Assembly: GCF_963678635.1 (NCBI RefSeq)
Contig: NC_087063.1
Coordinates: 78,391,617-78,455,616, forward strand
Length of the DNA stretch: 64,000 bases
DNA from: Symsagittifera roscoffensis
Taxonomy: Eukaryota; Xenacoelomorpha; Acoela; Convolutidae
Direction: 5' to 3'
Position numbers and translations under genes: made by a program. How positions within the stretch are numbered: position 1 is the stretch's first letter; each line of letters opens with the position of its first letter. Below the pieces are notes generated by a model. That model was not told the DNA's origin. It worked only from the letters and a program-made list of their open reading frames with translations, and ran no database searches. Of this stretch, positions 28,276 through 42,700 are shown one piece after another.

Positions 28276-29892
28276 AGACTCTATTAAAAATATTCCGGTA
28301 AAAGTTGCTTTGTCGGAATATTTTTCTTGTGCTGTAAGCAAGTATCAAGTTAGTTGCAGGTGTTTTTTGTTATAGTCTCAAGTGGGGACCTAAAATTTCT
28401 TTAAAGTTTATTTTATTAGGCTTGCGACAAGCAAACGTTATCAATTTGGAATATAGATTTTTTTTTTCGGGTCAAGAACTTGCTTAACAGAATCACTTGA
28501 ATCCCTAGAATTCCCTCACGTGCAACTTGAAGTTAAACTAACGGTCTATTGCTACTAATGACAGTTCTTTTAAGAAGAAATGTCTTATATTTTTTAAGAC
28601 AAAATTTTCCGTTACAAAAAAATTTTCAGGCTATCATTAGTCTGATTATGTTTCGTCGGCTTAGTTTTTGGATCACAAACTTTTCGTTTTTTACAAAATA
28701 ATTCCAGAAAAACATATAATAATTTGGCATGCATGAAACTCAAACTTTTCTAGCTTTCCAGGCACACATGATTTTCGAGAAAAAAAAACTACGCCTGATA
28801 TGATAAATGCCGTGTTCGAATCTGCCCTGACATTTTTTTAAAAAAGGGAAATAGTCCGTTCCAAAAAATTGTCGATCTGTTGCATACCTGCTTATGTTTG
28901 GTCGGCTAGGCAGTCTAGTTACGGTTTTTTGCTGGGCTGTAAGTAATTTTATTTTAACTGAAAGAGTTAAGATGTGTTACTGTAATTTGTAGACCTACTA
29001 AGTTTGTAGTATTTTTTTCGTTGCTTTGCTTGGCTTCGATTGTTTCGGCTGATATTTTATCGAGTTAGTGACCTAGCTAAACATTTTTTAAAAGGAAAAA
29101 TAGACTTTGACGCTTTTGTGTTTCCGGAGCAGGGGATCGTAAAAATTTAGATTTTCAGAAAATTCAAAATTTCTAATTAATTTTTGGGGGCTTAGTTGCC
29201 AATCAATTGTTGTGTCTGAATGCTCATAAACGCCAGTAATTGTGTTCTAGACGTGTTTTTGTCAAATTGATCAAGTTTCTAAAAATTTGTAGTAACGGTT
29301 CGAAATAATATATATTTTTTCGACTAAGTAGCCTTTGTTTCATTTTCTGTCTACTAGCTTGCAAGGCTATGCATGTGTGATATCGCAAGGGTGCGAAGCT
29401 CCGCTTCGTTTCTGTGTAAAAACCATTTTTTGGCTCAACTGATGTCTGCTCAAAGATAGTCGGTTTTGTTTCATAGGTCCGTAGATTTAGTTCCGCTGCT
29501 AGTTTAAAATTCGAACGACTTGCTTGGCAATCTTGCTGCAAGTTCTTGTTTGATAAAAACAGATAGTATGTTAACAAATGATAAAACAGATGAAAACAAA
29601 GGTACGGACTTAGTTTTTTTGATACTTTTGGGATTTTTTTTTTTTCATTTTTTGCAAAAGTTTCAGCTTTTCTCAAAAACGTTTCAACCGATTTGCAAAG
29701 AAACTGGTTATCAATAGATTGACCGCCTATCTACCTACATACTATTCATTCTCTATTTTTACTCACGAGCACAAAAAAGTTTCTTATGAGTGGGTGTTTT
29801 CAAAAGGGACTTTTGAAATTTAATGAAAATAATATTTTGGACTCAATGAATGCCTGCTCAAGTATCATAGTTCTTTTGCAGGAACTTCAAAT

Positions 29893-29968
29893 TTCCTTCG
29901 TAATTGGTCTAGCGGTGAAACCGTCGTCCTTGCGATCTAATGTCAAGGCTTCAAATCCCTGCCCTTAT
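29893..29968 (+). repeat. tRNA-derived SINE head
   Basis: Box A TGGTCTAGCGGTG and box B GGCTTCAAATCC, followed by a poly-T run and a tail (TTGTCGGAC.., GCTTAGTTGCCACA) shared with the copy at 35010. Confidence 0.6.
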
Positions 29969-30451
29969 TTTGATTTTTTTTTCAAAATAGATGCTATTGA
30001 AAAAAATTTCAGAAAAAAATGATTTGTCGGACTTTTGTTTATCTGCTCAAGTTTTGTGTGCTTAGTTGCCACATCACGGATTTTTTTTGTGAACAAGTAT
30101 CATGGTAGTTGCAAGTGTTGATAGTTGTAGTTTTAAATAACTAAAGTCCCATTTTCTGTTAGTTATTTTGCTATATGCCATGTTTTTGTTGTATCGAGAG
30201 TGGTGCGAAGCGCGGCTTCACCCCTTTGTTAAAAACTGTTCAGTTTTAGACCAATTTACTAATTCGAATTTCAGAAAAAAATAAATTTAGATCTGGAGAA
30301 AAACTTGGCCTAGTTGAGTTGAGTTCCTTTTATACTAGTGCATTACGCGCTCTACGACTCTTGAAATCCTTTGAAGAAACGTTCGTTTTTTAATTACTCT
30401 TTTGAAAAATGGGTAAAAGCTGGTTAATGTGATTCTATAGTTTAGAGCTAT

Positions 30452-30723
30452 TCATTGGTTTCTCCTCTGAGGAGGATGTTTATGTTCCTTTCTTTGTCTT
30501 CTCCGAGGATCGTCACTTCCGCTCCAGGAACTGTCAGATTCCTGGTTGTATGGATCCTCCTGTCTGAATGAATCATAGTCCAGCACTTCGTAGTTTTCCC
30601 CCGCCGAAGCATCTTTGACGTTAGATCTGGAATCTTGGCTGGATATTGTGGAAACTTTGGATCTGGATTGATCTTGCGACTGGGATTCCAAATCGTATAA
30701 ATCTCCTCCAACGTAACCTAGTT
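30452..30723 (-). CDS. Pseudokinase gene, last exon
   Basis: Acceptor ACATTTCAG. Encodes LGYVGGDLYDLESQSQDQSR, many Ser/Asp, then a basic end (DDPRRRQRKEHKHPPQRRNQ) and TGA at 30454-30452. Confidence 0.75.
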
Positions 30724-33700
30724 CTGAAATGTCAACAATAGTAAATTTTGTATAATTTGAGAAAACTGGATCAATAGGTAAATTTTTTATTTCGCTGGGA
30801 AACCTGATAACTAAATTCCACTTTCGAAACTAGAAATCGATCACGTTTTTCGTGAATTTTACACTTTTGCTGTTCGATGGTGGATGTCGCCTTCTTTTTA
30901 ACAAAGGAAAAGAACTGCGAACTTGAAAAGAAATCAAAAGTCGAACCGCGGAAAACTGAATTTGAGGCTGAACAATTTTAAGAATTTTCTTGAGAAAAAA
31001 TCATCGCGACCTAAATAAGAGTCTGAACTACGTTCATGAATTATGATAATTGATTGGAGTAGATGTGCACAATTTTGCACGTTGCAGTTCAGGACGCGAC
31101 TTAACTAACCTGATGATTCGGTTGTTCCGACGAAGTCCACGGGTGCGCCATAGAAGTCGTTATAAATGTAGGAGGCCTCTGTCCCGGTCTTGCTCGATGC
31201 AGTGCGATGCGTCTCTTTATCTCCGCCTGCTGTGCCCGCCCCTCCACTTTTCCTCTGCTCCTGTTCCGTCTTGAGTTTGAGGGAGTGACTGGCGTCGTAG
31301 TCTGGTGGTGTGACGTCATCTAGCACTTCTTGCATGTGGGACTCCATGTGGTTCGGCATTTGACTGTAGTCGTCACTGTACAGAGTCAAACTGCGGAAGT
31401 CACTGAAAAAGAACAGCCGATATTGTTCTTGAAGTGGTAAGAAAGCTCCAGAATGTTCTAGAATATTTTTTTAATACGGAAACTTCGAGAAAATTATTGA
31501 AAGTTTTTTGAATTTTTATAAATTTTTTGAGCGATTTTTTTTGTTCGTTTTTCAAAGTTCTTTTCCTATTTTACTTTGAATGTCGAATATGCCTTTTTTT
31601 TTGTTCAGATTTTATCACACCACGCAGAAAAAACGACACTCATTTGAAAAAACTTTTTGGTTTTCTTTCTAAGACTATGGTCGGAACATTCTATGCTTCT
31701 TGCACAGTAACCGGTTTTCCTTGTTCTTTTTTAACATCAGTTTATATCACATAAAATTGCAAAAAAATTTGATCTCTTTTTAAATTCGTTGATTTTCTCT
31801 TACTTTGATGCTCGTTTGAAAGCCCTCTTTTTCCTCTGCGCCTCTATGGGTTGTCTTCCCAGAACATTAGAGGGCAAGAGACCGTCATAGGTGCCCTCAA
31901 GGATCTTCTTCTCGTACTTGGTGGGGGCCCAGCCGTAGCCCGATATAAACTCCTTCTGAAGATTGTTGGACTGCACGAATTGGCTGCAGCCTAAAAAAAC
32001 AAAAAAAAAATCGATTGCATCCAGTTCTTAAGTAGGGCCTCAACATCGTCTATGTACGCTTTCCGGTTCGCCGTGATGGGCTGTACAGGTAGTATGTTGG
32101 TCCTTTCCCTCGTGGGTAAATTCTTATAGACCTAGAGATTGTGGATTGCTTAGTTGTTGCGGCTTCAGTTTAATCAGATCAAATATCTACCAGGTTGCTG
32201 CTGGTCCATGACTACGAAAAATGTCGTTGTACGCTTTCCAATTATCCTGAAAATTGACATAAGTGTTGATTGCGCAGTTCCAAACATACTTGGAAGCATT
32301 AAGCATCGTTGTAAGGTGTTCACTTTAAAAACGTCACACCGATGGTTTGATTCATCTATTCACTGCCACGGCAATGATAGAGTGTGAGGCCGCGCTCTCT
32401 CTTTTGATCTCTAGCTTCAAGTCTATCACAGCCTGACCAATTTTAGCTGCAATAGTGTACCACGTGAAAAAAATCTAGACACAAAAAAACGGCCTTGTGT
32501 CGCAAAAAAGAGCCTAGCGCAGCAAAATAAAGTAGTATGGAATGTGGGAAAAAATGAAATAAATGAACTATCCTTATACAGTGGTTGACAAGTCTTCAAA
32601 CCCAGCGCTGTGAAACCACCGTTTACAGTATAAAATTGGTTACAGTATAAAATTGGGACTTATTTGAGGAGGGTGAGGGGGGGGGGGGGGGGGGTGGAAT
32701 TCAAATATTTTTCAAGTTTCTTCTGGAACCTTTTTCCATGTAACACTAACCCTCTTCTAGATCCCTCTCGCCCTGTACCATTATCAGTCTGTTCTGTCTC
32801 GTTCTCGCCTCGAAACTCTTCTTGGCCCGCGACATCTCCGCATGGGACACGGACTTCTTCACACCCCCTCCCCCTCCACCTCCGCCACCTCTGTTGGCCG
32901 CCACCCACGAGTGGTAGTCGTCTCGCATACTCTTCATAGTCGGAACCATCGCTTCCTATTAAAACAGGCCTCGGAAGAGATCAGAAAATTGTTTGCAGAC
33001 TACAGATGAAGAGGTTGTCAACTTTTTTATTGCATTTTTTTTAAGCTTATCAGAACAAATCAGATCAGATAAAAACTGACTAACTTTTGAAAACTATTTT
33101 AAGACTCCTAAAATATTTTAAAATCGTTTTAAAAACTCTAATAAATAACCCACCCTCCTGTGTTGTACGATCCAGTCATGTTCCACAGCATCTACATAGT
33201 CACGTGGTCTGTACTCTGGTTCCCACTCCAGAACGTCCCTGAGGAATCGCTTCATCTCGTGTGAGAACGGGGCACACATGCTGTCCGGGATGACCAGGCG
33301 GTGTCTGCCGTCCTCCATGGCCTCGTAGGAGGGGTACTTGCTGCCTCTACTCAGCAGGTGGTAGATTATGGCCCCAGCTATCCAAATCTCACCTTCAAGT
33401 AACCAAAGCAAATTTTCAGATTAAAAAATTTAGTTGAGTTACGAAATAGCAAATAACGAAATTTGGCCGCAGGTGATTATTCACCTCGGCTAAAAAGGTT
33501 AGTATAAGACTTTTAAATTTTGGTTTTTGAGGCCCTTACTTAATTCTAGTCGATGGAAATGTTTGAAAACATAAAACTCAACTGTAATTTATAACTTCAT
33601 AGCTTTTTGGAGTTTTAGCCTCCGACAAAGCCTAGAAATGCTTCTCAAAAAACAATGTGACGCGATGTTATTACCATGTGTCTAGAAAAAAAAACAGCCA

Positions 33701-36700
33701 GTGGCGGTGACTGAATTGAAATTGTCGCTAATTTTGTGCTTCGTTTACCTGTGACGAGTGTGTCCTCCTCGATGCAGTGGTCTCCCGAAGCCTGTCTCTC
33801 TATCTCGGGGGGACTCAACATGGGCGCCACCATGTCCCGCTTGCACCGCACAAAGCCAGTGTCGCCTAAATTAAACAATGTATAGTCATATACTAGAAAC
33901 AAATTGAATTCAAGCATAATCAGTAGCCTCATAACAAATTAAGCATCAAAATATTTGCAGTAAATTGAAGGTTCATATAAAGTTACCCGCATTGGCAAAA
34001 CTAAGATTGCAATCGATACCAACTCCGCTTACCATCAATCACAGGCATTCGCCCTCACGACGCTGTCCATAACATCTCACCGGCATTTCAAATAAACACT
34101 TCTGCGAAAATAACAAAAGCAGATGGCGAATTGAAAGATAAACTGATTTGATTTTTAACGATTTTTTCATTTTTTTACAGTTTCAAAAAAAAGTTCACTG
34201 AGTACCACCACTAGCAGCAGAAGTTTTTGTGACCATAAAATCCACCACATCATAATTTAGAAAAAAAAACATTAATTGGTTCATAAGAGAAGTTTAAAAT
34301 AGATGTTTTAAAGTTACAGATATGTTTTGTTATTCTGATCTTAGTGGCAGTTCATGCTTCTCGCTAAATCATCATGGAGTCAATTTCTCGCTAAATCAAC
34401 ATGGAGTCAATTTATACTATCAATAGCAAGTAGTTCATATTGGTGAACAAGAATTTTTTATTGTTATCAACTTAGTTCTATTTTGAACATCTCTCAATTG
34501 GACTGTTGAACTGTCATCCTTTACCACTGCCTTTGTACGCGGTATAGAACTCTATCTACGTTAGCTCTAAAGTAGATAAGGTATGTTGCTGTTTCATTTT
34601 CATGGTTCTTAAGCTCGAACAGTTTTTTCAAAGTTCGTCATATTCCAAATTTTTGCCATTTTTGGTGCAATTTGAAAACATTATCGAAAGTTGCATGTTC
34701 CGTAATTTTAAAATTGCATGAAGGCAAATATAAATTTTTTTTATATGTCTGAGATTTTGAATTGACTCATGGTTCTCTACCTTGTTTATTGTTCAAAAAA
34801 TCATCGACATTTTTCCTCTGAGTTTTTCAATTTTTTGCCCATTTTTAAAATGATTTGTAAAAGTTTGACAGGCTAGAAGGGCTAAAAAAAATAAAAGTTT
34901 GAAGGATCTTCTAATTGGAACATAAACTTTTTCTCGGGTTAACAACTTGCTAAATAGAATCACTTGAATAACTTTTTATCTTGGTGCATAATGAATTCAA
35001 ATTTATAAGCGTCTCCGGCATACTTAGCCTGGAGGTAACAAATATGCCTGCGACGGCAAAGATCCTGGGTTCAAAGCTGACCAGGACCTGTTTTTTTTTC
35101 AAACGGTAAAAATTCCGTTTCACAAAATTGTCGGAATATAACTTGTTTGCCTGCGTTTTGTAGGCCTAGTAGCCACACCTTAGAGTTTTTTTGCTGCATG
35201 CAGTTTTTTGTAGTTGATTGTAATGTTTTCATTTACTCCTGCTATTTGAAATTCTATTTCTCTTGACTTCGTAATTTTTCTTTTTTAATTATTTTTCCGC
35301 TCAAAAAATTTTTCAGCCTGAATAAATTCAGACTATATTTTATTGGCTTACTAACCTAATTTTGAGTCGTTCGAGGGAACAATATTTTCCAATATTTCCT
35401 CCGGATCGCTTAAAGCGTTACAAATATCAGAATAGAATGTATAATTCAAAATTTTTCATGATAACAATTTTATTTTGGCTCGATAATTATTCGTGAATTT
35501 TCATTAAACGCTATTGAAAGTTTCTGGACGTGTTTTACGCAAATAAACCATCATTCCAGACAACACTCTGAAGTTTTTTTTAACTTGTGGCTTCTCCGAA
35601 AAAGTTTGCGTTTTCTTTGGACTTTGTGGCTCTCCTTTCCTTTCCGGTCTGCTAGCTTGCTACGTTATTTTTAAATGGAATCGCATTTGATGCAAAGCTC
35701 CGTTTGCCTCTCTCTGTAAAATGTCAGCGATCAATTATATATTTAAAATTCGTCGATTTTCAAAAAAAAAATTATGGTTGACAGTTTTTTGAAAAAATAA
35801 ACTGAATTTGAAAAAACTGGATGAAAGGGTGAAATTTTTATTGAACTGGGAAATCTGTAAATTAAATTTCACTTTTGAAAATAGAAGTCGATCACGTTTT
35901 TTTTCGCTGTTCGATTGTCGAGTTTGCCTTTCTTTTAACAAAGGAATTGAAGTGAACTTAAAAAGAAATCCAAAGTCAGAGTGCAAAAAAAAACAACTTG
36001 AGCGTCAACAAATTTTAAGACTTTTCCTGAAACCAACAACACGATCTATAAAAAATCACTATGCTCACTACCCAGGATCGGAAATAAGTAGCCTATTTTA
36101 TTTTAAGAGAAGATTTTTCGGACAAAATAAAACTGTTTCGTTTTTGACTGCCAAATGTAGTTTATAAATAACATTTCTTTTTAAAGTGCTCTTTATGATG
36201 TATTTTGTTTCAAAATGATTCTAAAAGCACTAAGCAGCATTAAAGTGAACCATCAAGCTTAGCAGACCTTTTTTTAATAAGAGGAGTATTTATACTTTTG
36301 TTGTTGATGTATGTGCAGCCTGTGAAGTCGCAGATGGTGACCTGTCCCTTGTCGTTCATGAAGAGAGTGTCGTCTGGTCGCATCCTCTCGAAGTAGATGC
36401 CCTGGTCGGAGGCCCTGCTCATACTGCGTAGTATCTGGGTGAACCACGTGGCCAGATTGGACTCCACCTGTTTGGGGGTGTTGCCCAATCCAGCAGACTG
36501 ACCACGTGACAAGGCGTGGTCATAGAGAGACATCTGAAAGATATATTTGGTGTCTCCTCGAAGGTTTGTGAAGAATAACTCAAATCATATAGAACTAGAT
36601 AGGACAACTTTAAACACCATTACTCTTAATTCTATTTTCGTTTAAGATTACAAGTGAAGCTGTTGCGAAAAAAATGGATCCAGGTTTCAGTTGGTTTAGA

Positions 36701-39700
36701 TGATGAAGCAATTTCGGGGATCGTAAACTTTTGACAAAAATACCCTAAAATATGCAGCTTTTAATTTTTTTTCATCTCGAGCACAAAAATTATTGCACGA
36801 TTAAGCAATTTAAGTCTTGTTTTATTTGAAAACTTATCATACCCCGTGTCTGTCGGTGAGTAGCATCAGAAGGTTCCCATCGTCAATCACATCATGCACC
36901 TGGGGGGACCCTTTGACATGCTTGAACAACTTCTGCTGGTACATGTCCCTTACCCTCTCCGAGTGCTCCTTCGGCCACCGAGATATATCCGGATACACTT
37001 TGATGAACTTGCCTGACATGGCGATGTAATGCAATAGGCGACAAGTTTATCCTATAACTAATCATATGCTTTGCCAATACAATTATATTAATTACATTAA
37101 CGTTGATGTTCCAAGCATGTTTTGAAATGACTGGAAGAAAATATTAAACAGGTTAGTTTTTTCGCTCAATTTCATGTACCTCAAAAAGCTAATCGGGGGT
37201 CAATTATGGTATCATAATGAAGACCGTTTGGCCGTGAAACGGTTTCCAAAAAAATCTGGGTTGAGAAAATTAGGTTTTTCAGTTCATTAGGAGGATTAAA
37301 CAAATTGAACAAGAGACTGACCTCCTTATTTAATTCGACAATTCATTTTTTATTTGTTTTAGCCCATGCATATAGCTTCTATCCTATCTCCATTACCTAC
37401 TTCCTTACAAAGATAGACAAATTTTTCAGACAAAAATTTTGAAACAAGTCAACAAACAATTTTTTCAGATATTACGCTTGCGATAGCAAGCGTAATCAAA
37501 TTGGAAAACAGTCTTTTTTGGGTTAGCAGCTAAGCTAGTTCAGCAAATTCACTGAATCATTTGGTCAGCTTATTTTATTAGAATATCAAGTTCGTGGTAT
37601 CAAGTTGGCCCGTTCAGCATGGGGAGGTTGCGTTCATTCTTGGGGCAAAATAACTCAGGATTTTTTTGGAGCCGGAACTTTATACGCGTGAAAACTGTTC
37701 TGATTTCAAATAGAAACAGAAACATGAATTATTTTATTGCATTCACAAAATGTGACGCCGCGCCATCACAAAAGAAATAAGTTTTTATTCCCTTGCAAAA
37801 GGAAGGGAAATGCTATTGGAATAATTCGTATAACGTTTTAAGCATTGAGAATTGAAATGACTATTCTCATTCAATGCGAATATTAACGATTCCTCTCGTA
37901 AAGTACGAGCATACAAAACACTCTTCTCGTAAAATACGAATGTACGAATAGAGAATACGAAGTTAAGAGGTAACTTCTTATTTGATACGAAAAGTGGCGT
38001 GATTTCCCCATTTGAGTATAAATAGAAGCTCAAAACTACGGGAATTCATTCCCAACAATTTCTCTTCTAACACCAACACCACTCTCTTCAACCACCCCAA
38101 CCATTCTCTATAAAATATCTCCAATCTCACCCTTAAAATAAATATAGAGTCAAAAGGCAACTTGCTGTAAATTCATACTAACTTCTTTTTTAATAAAATA
38201 TTTCTCAGCGAATTTTAGATTTACTTTCTAAGATAGAAAGTAGAAAGGACCCTTTATTCCTAGCAAGCGTTTTGTCCGACGTATAAAATTTTGCTAGCGT
38301 AATAAATTGGTGCGACCAGTGAGGCTTCATGTTTAAAATTTAGCTCGTCCCGTAAGTTCAAAAACTTCTCCGGGAAGTCCACCAGATTATCTTCAGGATC
38401 AATAAAATTCATTTTGGACGAAGAAAAATTTTTTTGAGAATAAAATAAAGATAGTTAAAACTGAACGGAAAGCAAACAAATGATGTTGTTTTTAGTCCTC
38501 TTTTATGAAGAGATGTTTTTTCATTTTCCTCCTCCAATAGGGAAGGGGAATGCAGTTGTTAAAAACTAACATCAGCCTAAACGAATAAAAATCATTTCAC
38601 TGCTAGATCTCAACAAATCAAAACTAAGTGGAAAAACCACGACATTAAACCAGAGTGGAAAAAACCACAACATTACAAAACGAATGGCGAAGGAATTACG
38701 ACTTAAAAAAGTCACTTCCGAAAGACGCCGAATAACAACGGCCAATCAGAGCTTGGATTTGCAAAAAAGCAAAAACAGTCTTTAAAAACTAACTGATATA
38801 CAGTTGTTTTCATTCTTGCTCAATTCCACATCTTGCATTCAACACCTCCTCTCTCCAAAAAAATAAATCTGCTGAATTCCTCAACAAAAATATAAAATCT
38901 AACTCAGATTTCCCATCACAAAAAATCCACAAAATGACAAATCCAAATAGTGAACTAGAGGAAGGTGAACTAATGGACCCAGATCCTGTTCTAACTACTC
39001 TCGAGTAAATGCTTAAAGTGAGTACTTTTAAAAATTCTTCTGCTATCATTCACCACCAAAAAATAAATTTGCAAAAAATTTATTTGGTTGGTCTTTTAAC
39101 TCTAATAATACTTTTGAATCAAACCTCAGCATTTGATCCGACAGAACAATTATATGCAAATACTGCAAATAATCTTCGGGTTGCTCATTATGATTGTCAA
39201 CTAATGACTTCTAACAAAATGTTCTCTCTAAATAAAGTAGCACCTTGCAAAGTCCAACCAGAAAATATTAAAGTAACCCATGCTTATGTTACTCTATATC
39301 AGAGACATTATCGCACAAAAGTAAATGCGACAATGTGTCGAATCAAACACCAATCAATGCGTTGGTTCTGCGATTTTTTTTATTCGAGTGGTATCGACGC
39401 TCGACAAAATATGATCACTACTGATCTCCATTTATCTGCCGATCAATGTAAATCGGCCGCCGACAGAGGCTATCTTAACCTAGGCTACGCTAGTATTGGA
39501 AATATTCCTTTCAAATTTAATGTTAAAACAGTAACTAATGCCCATGCTGGCAACATTGACGGCAAACATCATAACGAATGTGATGGCCGTTCATGGATTA
39601 AACTGGACACTTTTGAAACTTACATGCAAAATGTAACTCTGACTGTTAACCTCAAAGATGGAACAGTCAATAATTGGCAAAACATTCCTTTGCCCTGTCC

Positions 39701-42700
39701 AGTGTCTACAAATGGATGTGAAACAACATCCTTAGACGCTTTTGCTTATACTTGGGAAGAGCCCAAAAATTGCATTTTCACTGTTTTAAACAGATTTCCG
39801 GCTAAAATGATTCAAAACGAAGAATCATACTATATAATTAAAGGCGATTCTAGCCCGTCTATTCATTCTACCCAAACAAGGGATTCTCAAAAATTTATGC
39901 TACAGGTGATGAATAAACCGCAATCTCTTTGTGGTCATCCCAGAATAGTGTATCAAACTTCATATGATTCACTTTTTATTGCATACACTGAAGGTTTCAA
40001 TATAGATACTGGAATCCAAATTAAACCGACCCCAGAAACGGGAACTATTCATAATGCCGGCCAACCAAATTCTACTTTTCTCACAACAAGTGATGATTTG
40101 CCGCCACTCAAATTTTCAACTCATCAAATTGACTACGAAGCTCATATAGGAACTAAATATGACTATATTCTTTTTTATAGCTTCTACATGCTCAGAACGG
40201 CCGAGTTAGCCCTTCTGCAAAATCAATGTGAGCTATAACGCTCCTCAATATTAAATACATTAATGCTTTCACTTGAAAGCCCACGTTTGGCTGGCTATAT
40301 TTTAAATCAGAACCGCTCTATGTTCTTAGAGACCAATGGCAATGTTGCCTGGCTCCACCATTGTCCGAAATTTTATTCACCTTTGCAATTAATGGATGAA
40401 TGCTATTGAAATGATGAATTCCCATTTTGTATGAGGAAAATGTTCGATTTGTCGATCCAATTACGCGACAAACTTTTCAGTCGGCAGATCTACAAGACTG
40501 CTCCGACAAACATTCAAATCTCTTTCAACTAAATGTTGATGATGATAAGTCCTGGATTGAAATAACCCCTCAAATTACAAGGGTTACAGGACCATATCTC
40601 TTTAAACCAAAAGAGGTAATTCAAAAGATTAAGCATTCTTTAGCCTCTAGCCAAGGCGCTTCAATCTACACTTATGCTCAAATGTAAAAATTCTGGAATA
40701 TGAGTTCCGATAATTCAGAGATGAAAGGAATACTGCAAAAAGTATCCAGGTCCTTTCTAAATGCTGAAAAAATTCTTTTCACGGACTCATATAGCCCACT
40801 AGGCTCTTCCCAAACAATATATTTGGACTATCTCATCTCTCCAAACTTTTGCAAAAACGAATACACCCGTATATTCGGAAAAGTACAATACTATTTAGAA
40901 AAATGCGGAATAGTTTTAGCCTCTTTTCTATATGTGAAATTCATACTAGATTGCTTAGTATTCATAATAAAGGCTATGCATATTCACAAAATCACCGGCC
41001 GCTCACTACTCTTTGGCAAAGTATTGCTTGCCGCCTCATATAATATACTTTTCACTTCCATAGTAACCTCAATTTTCACTCAAGATGAGCAAACTGAAAA
41101 AATAGAACAAGAATGTGATCAAAAAATACAAGCCCCTCTTTTAGAGGAAATTGATAAAATCAACCAGGATTGCATGTATCCTCACATCCAATTAACAAGT
41201 TTTGAGAGAAGAACTCAAAACTTGGATCACCCAACAAACCCAGTCTAATAAAAAAAATTCAACTGTTCTAGGATATACCAACTGATTCACTTGATGACGA
41301 CTTGTGAGATTTTGAGGACCTTCTCTCACTCCTGCCACCAACCGATCCACTGGACTCGCAGATTTCAGCACTCACTCAACAACCAACTGTTTCTACTACT
41401 ACAACAGGTTAGTTTTTTCGCTCAGTTTCATGTACCTCAAAAAGCTAATCGGGGGTCAGTTATGGTATCATAATGAAGACCGTTTGGCCGTAAAACGGTT
41501 TCCAAAAAAGTCCGGGTTGAGAAAATTAGGTTTTTCAGTTCATTAGGAGGATTAAACAAATTGAACAAGATACTGACCTCCTTATTTAATTCGACAATTC
41601 ATTTTTTATTTGTTTTAGCCCATGCATGTAGCTTCTATCCTAACTCCATTACCTACTTCCTTAAAAAGATAGACAAATTTTTAAGACAAAAATTTTGAAA
41701 CAAGTCAACAAACAATTTTTTCAGATACTACGCTTGCGATAGCAAGCGTAATCAAATTGGAAAACAGTCTTTTTTGGGTTAGCAGCTAAGCTAGTTCAGC
41801 AAATTCACTGAATCATTTGGTCAGCTTATTTTATTAGAATATCAAGTTCGTGGTATCAAGTTGGCCCGTTCAGCATGGGGAGGTTGCGTTCATTCTTGGG
41901 GCAAAATAACTCAGGATTTTTTTGGAGCCGGAACTTTATACGCGTGAAAACTGTTCTGATTTCAAATAGAAACAGAAACATGAATTATTTTATTGCATTC
42001 ACAAAATGTGACGCCGCGCCATCACAAAAGAAATAAGTTTTTATTCCCTTGCAAAAGGAAGGGAAATGCTATTGGAATAATTCGTATAACGTTTTAAGCA
42101 TTGAGAATTGAAATGACTATTCTCATTCAATGCGAATATTAACGATTCCTCTCGTAAAGTACGAGCATACAAAACACTCTTCTCGTAAAATACGAATGTA
42201 CGAATAGAGAATACGAAGTTAAGAGGTAACTTCTTATTTGATACGAAAAGTGGCGTGATTTCCCCATTTGAGTATAAATAGAAGCTCAAAACTACGGGAA
42301 TTCATTCCCAACAATTTCTCTTCTAACACCAACACCACTCTCTTCAACCACCCCAACCATTCTCTATAAAATATCTCCAATCTCACCCTTAAAATAAATA
42401 TAGAGTCAAAAGGCAACTTGCTGTAAATTCATACTAACTTCTTTTTTAATAAAATATTTCTCAGCGAATTTTAGATTTACTTTCTAAGATAGAAAGTAGA
42501 AAGGACCCTTTATTCCTAGCAAGCGTTTTGTCCGACGTATAAAATTTTGCTAGCGTAATAAATTGGTGCGACCAGTGAGGCTTCATGTTTAAAATTTAGC
42601 TCGTCCCGTAAGTTCAAAAACTTCTCCGGGAAGTCCACCAGATTATCTTCAGGATCAATAAAATTCATTTTGGACGAAGAAATCTGGGTTGAGAAAATTA

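Larger units (their letters stand above)
24311..30451. other. Intergenic region between two convergent genes, filled with repeats
   Basis: No supported protein gene. It contains a repeat related to the intron-1 MITE (26110-26640), tRNA-like SINE heads (28192, 29893), and several blocks that recur in introns of the pseudokinase gene: GCGAAGCTCCGCTT near 29391, CTTGCGACAAGC near 28432, TTGCACAGCAACCGGTT near 27270. These look like broken copies of one or a few dispersed families. Confidence 0.5.

Noticed and set aside
37785-42416. Identical reverse-strand ORFs of 82 and 60 codons in both LTRs of the second element
   Set aside because: They are shadows of LTR sequence crossing the promoter and palindromes; no coding signal.
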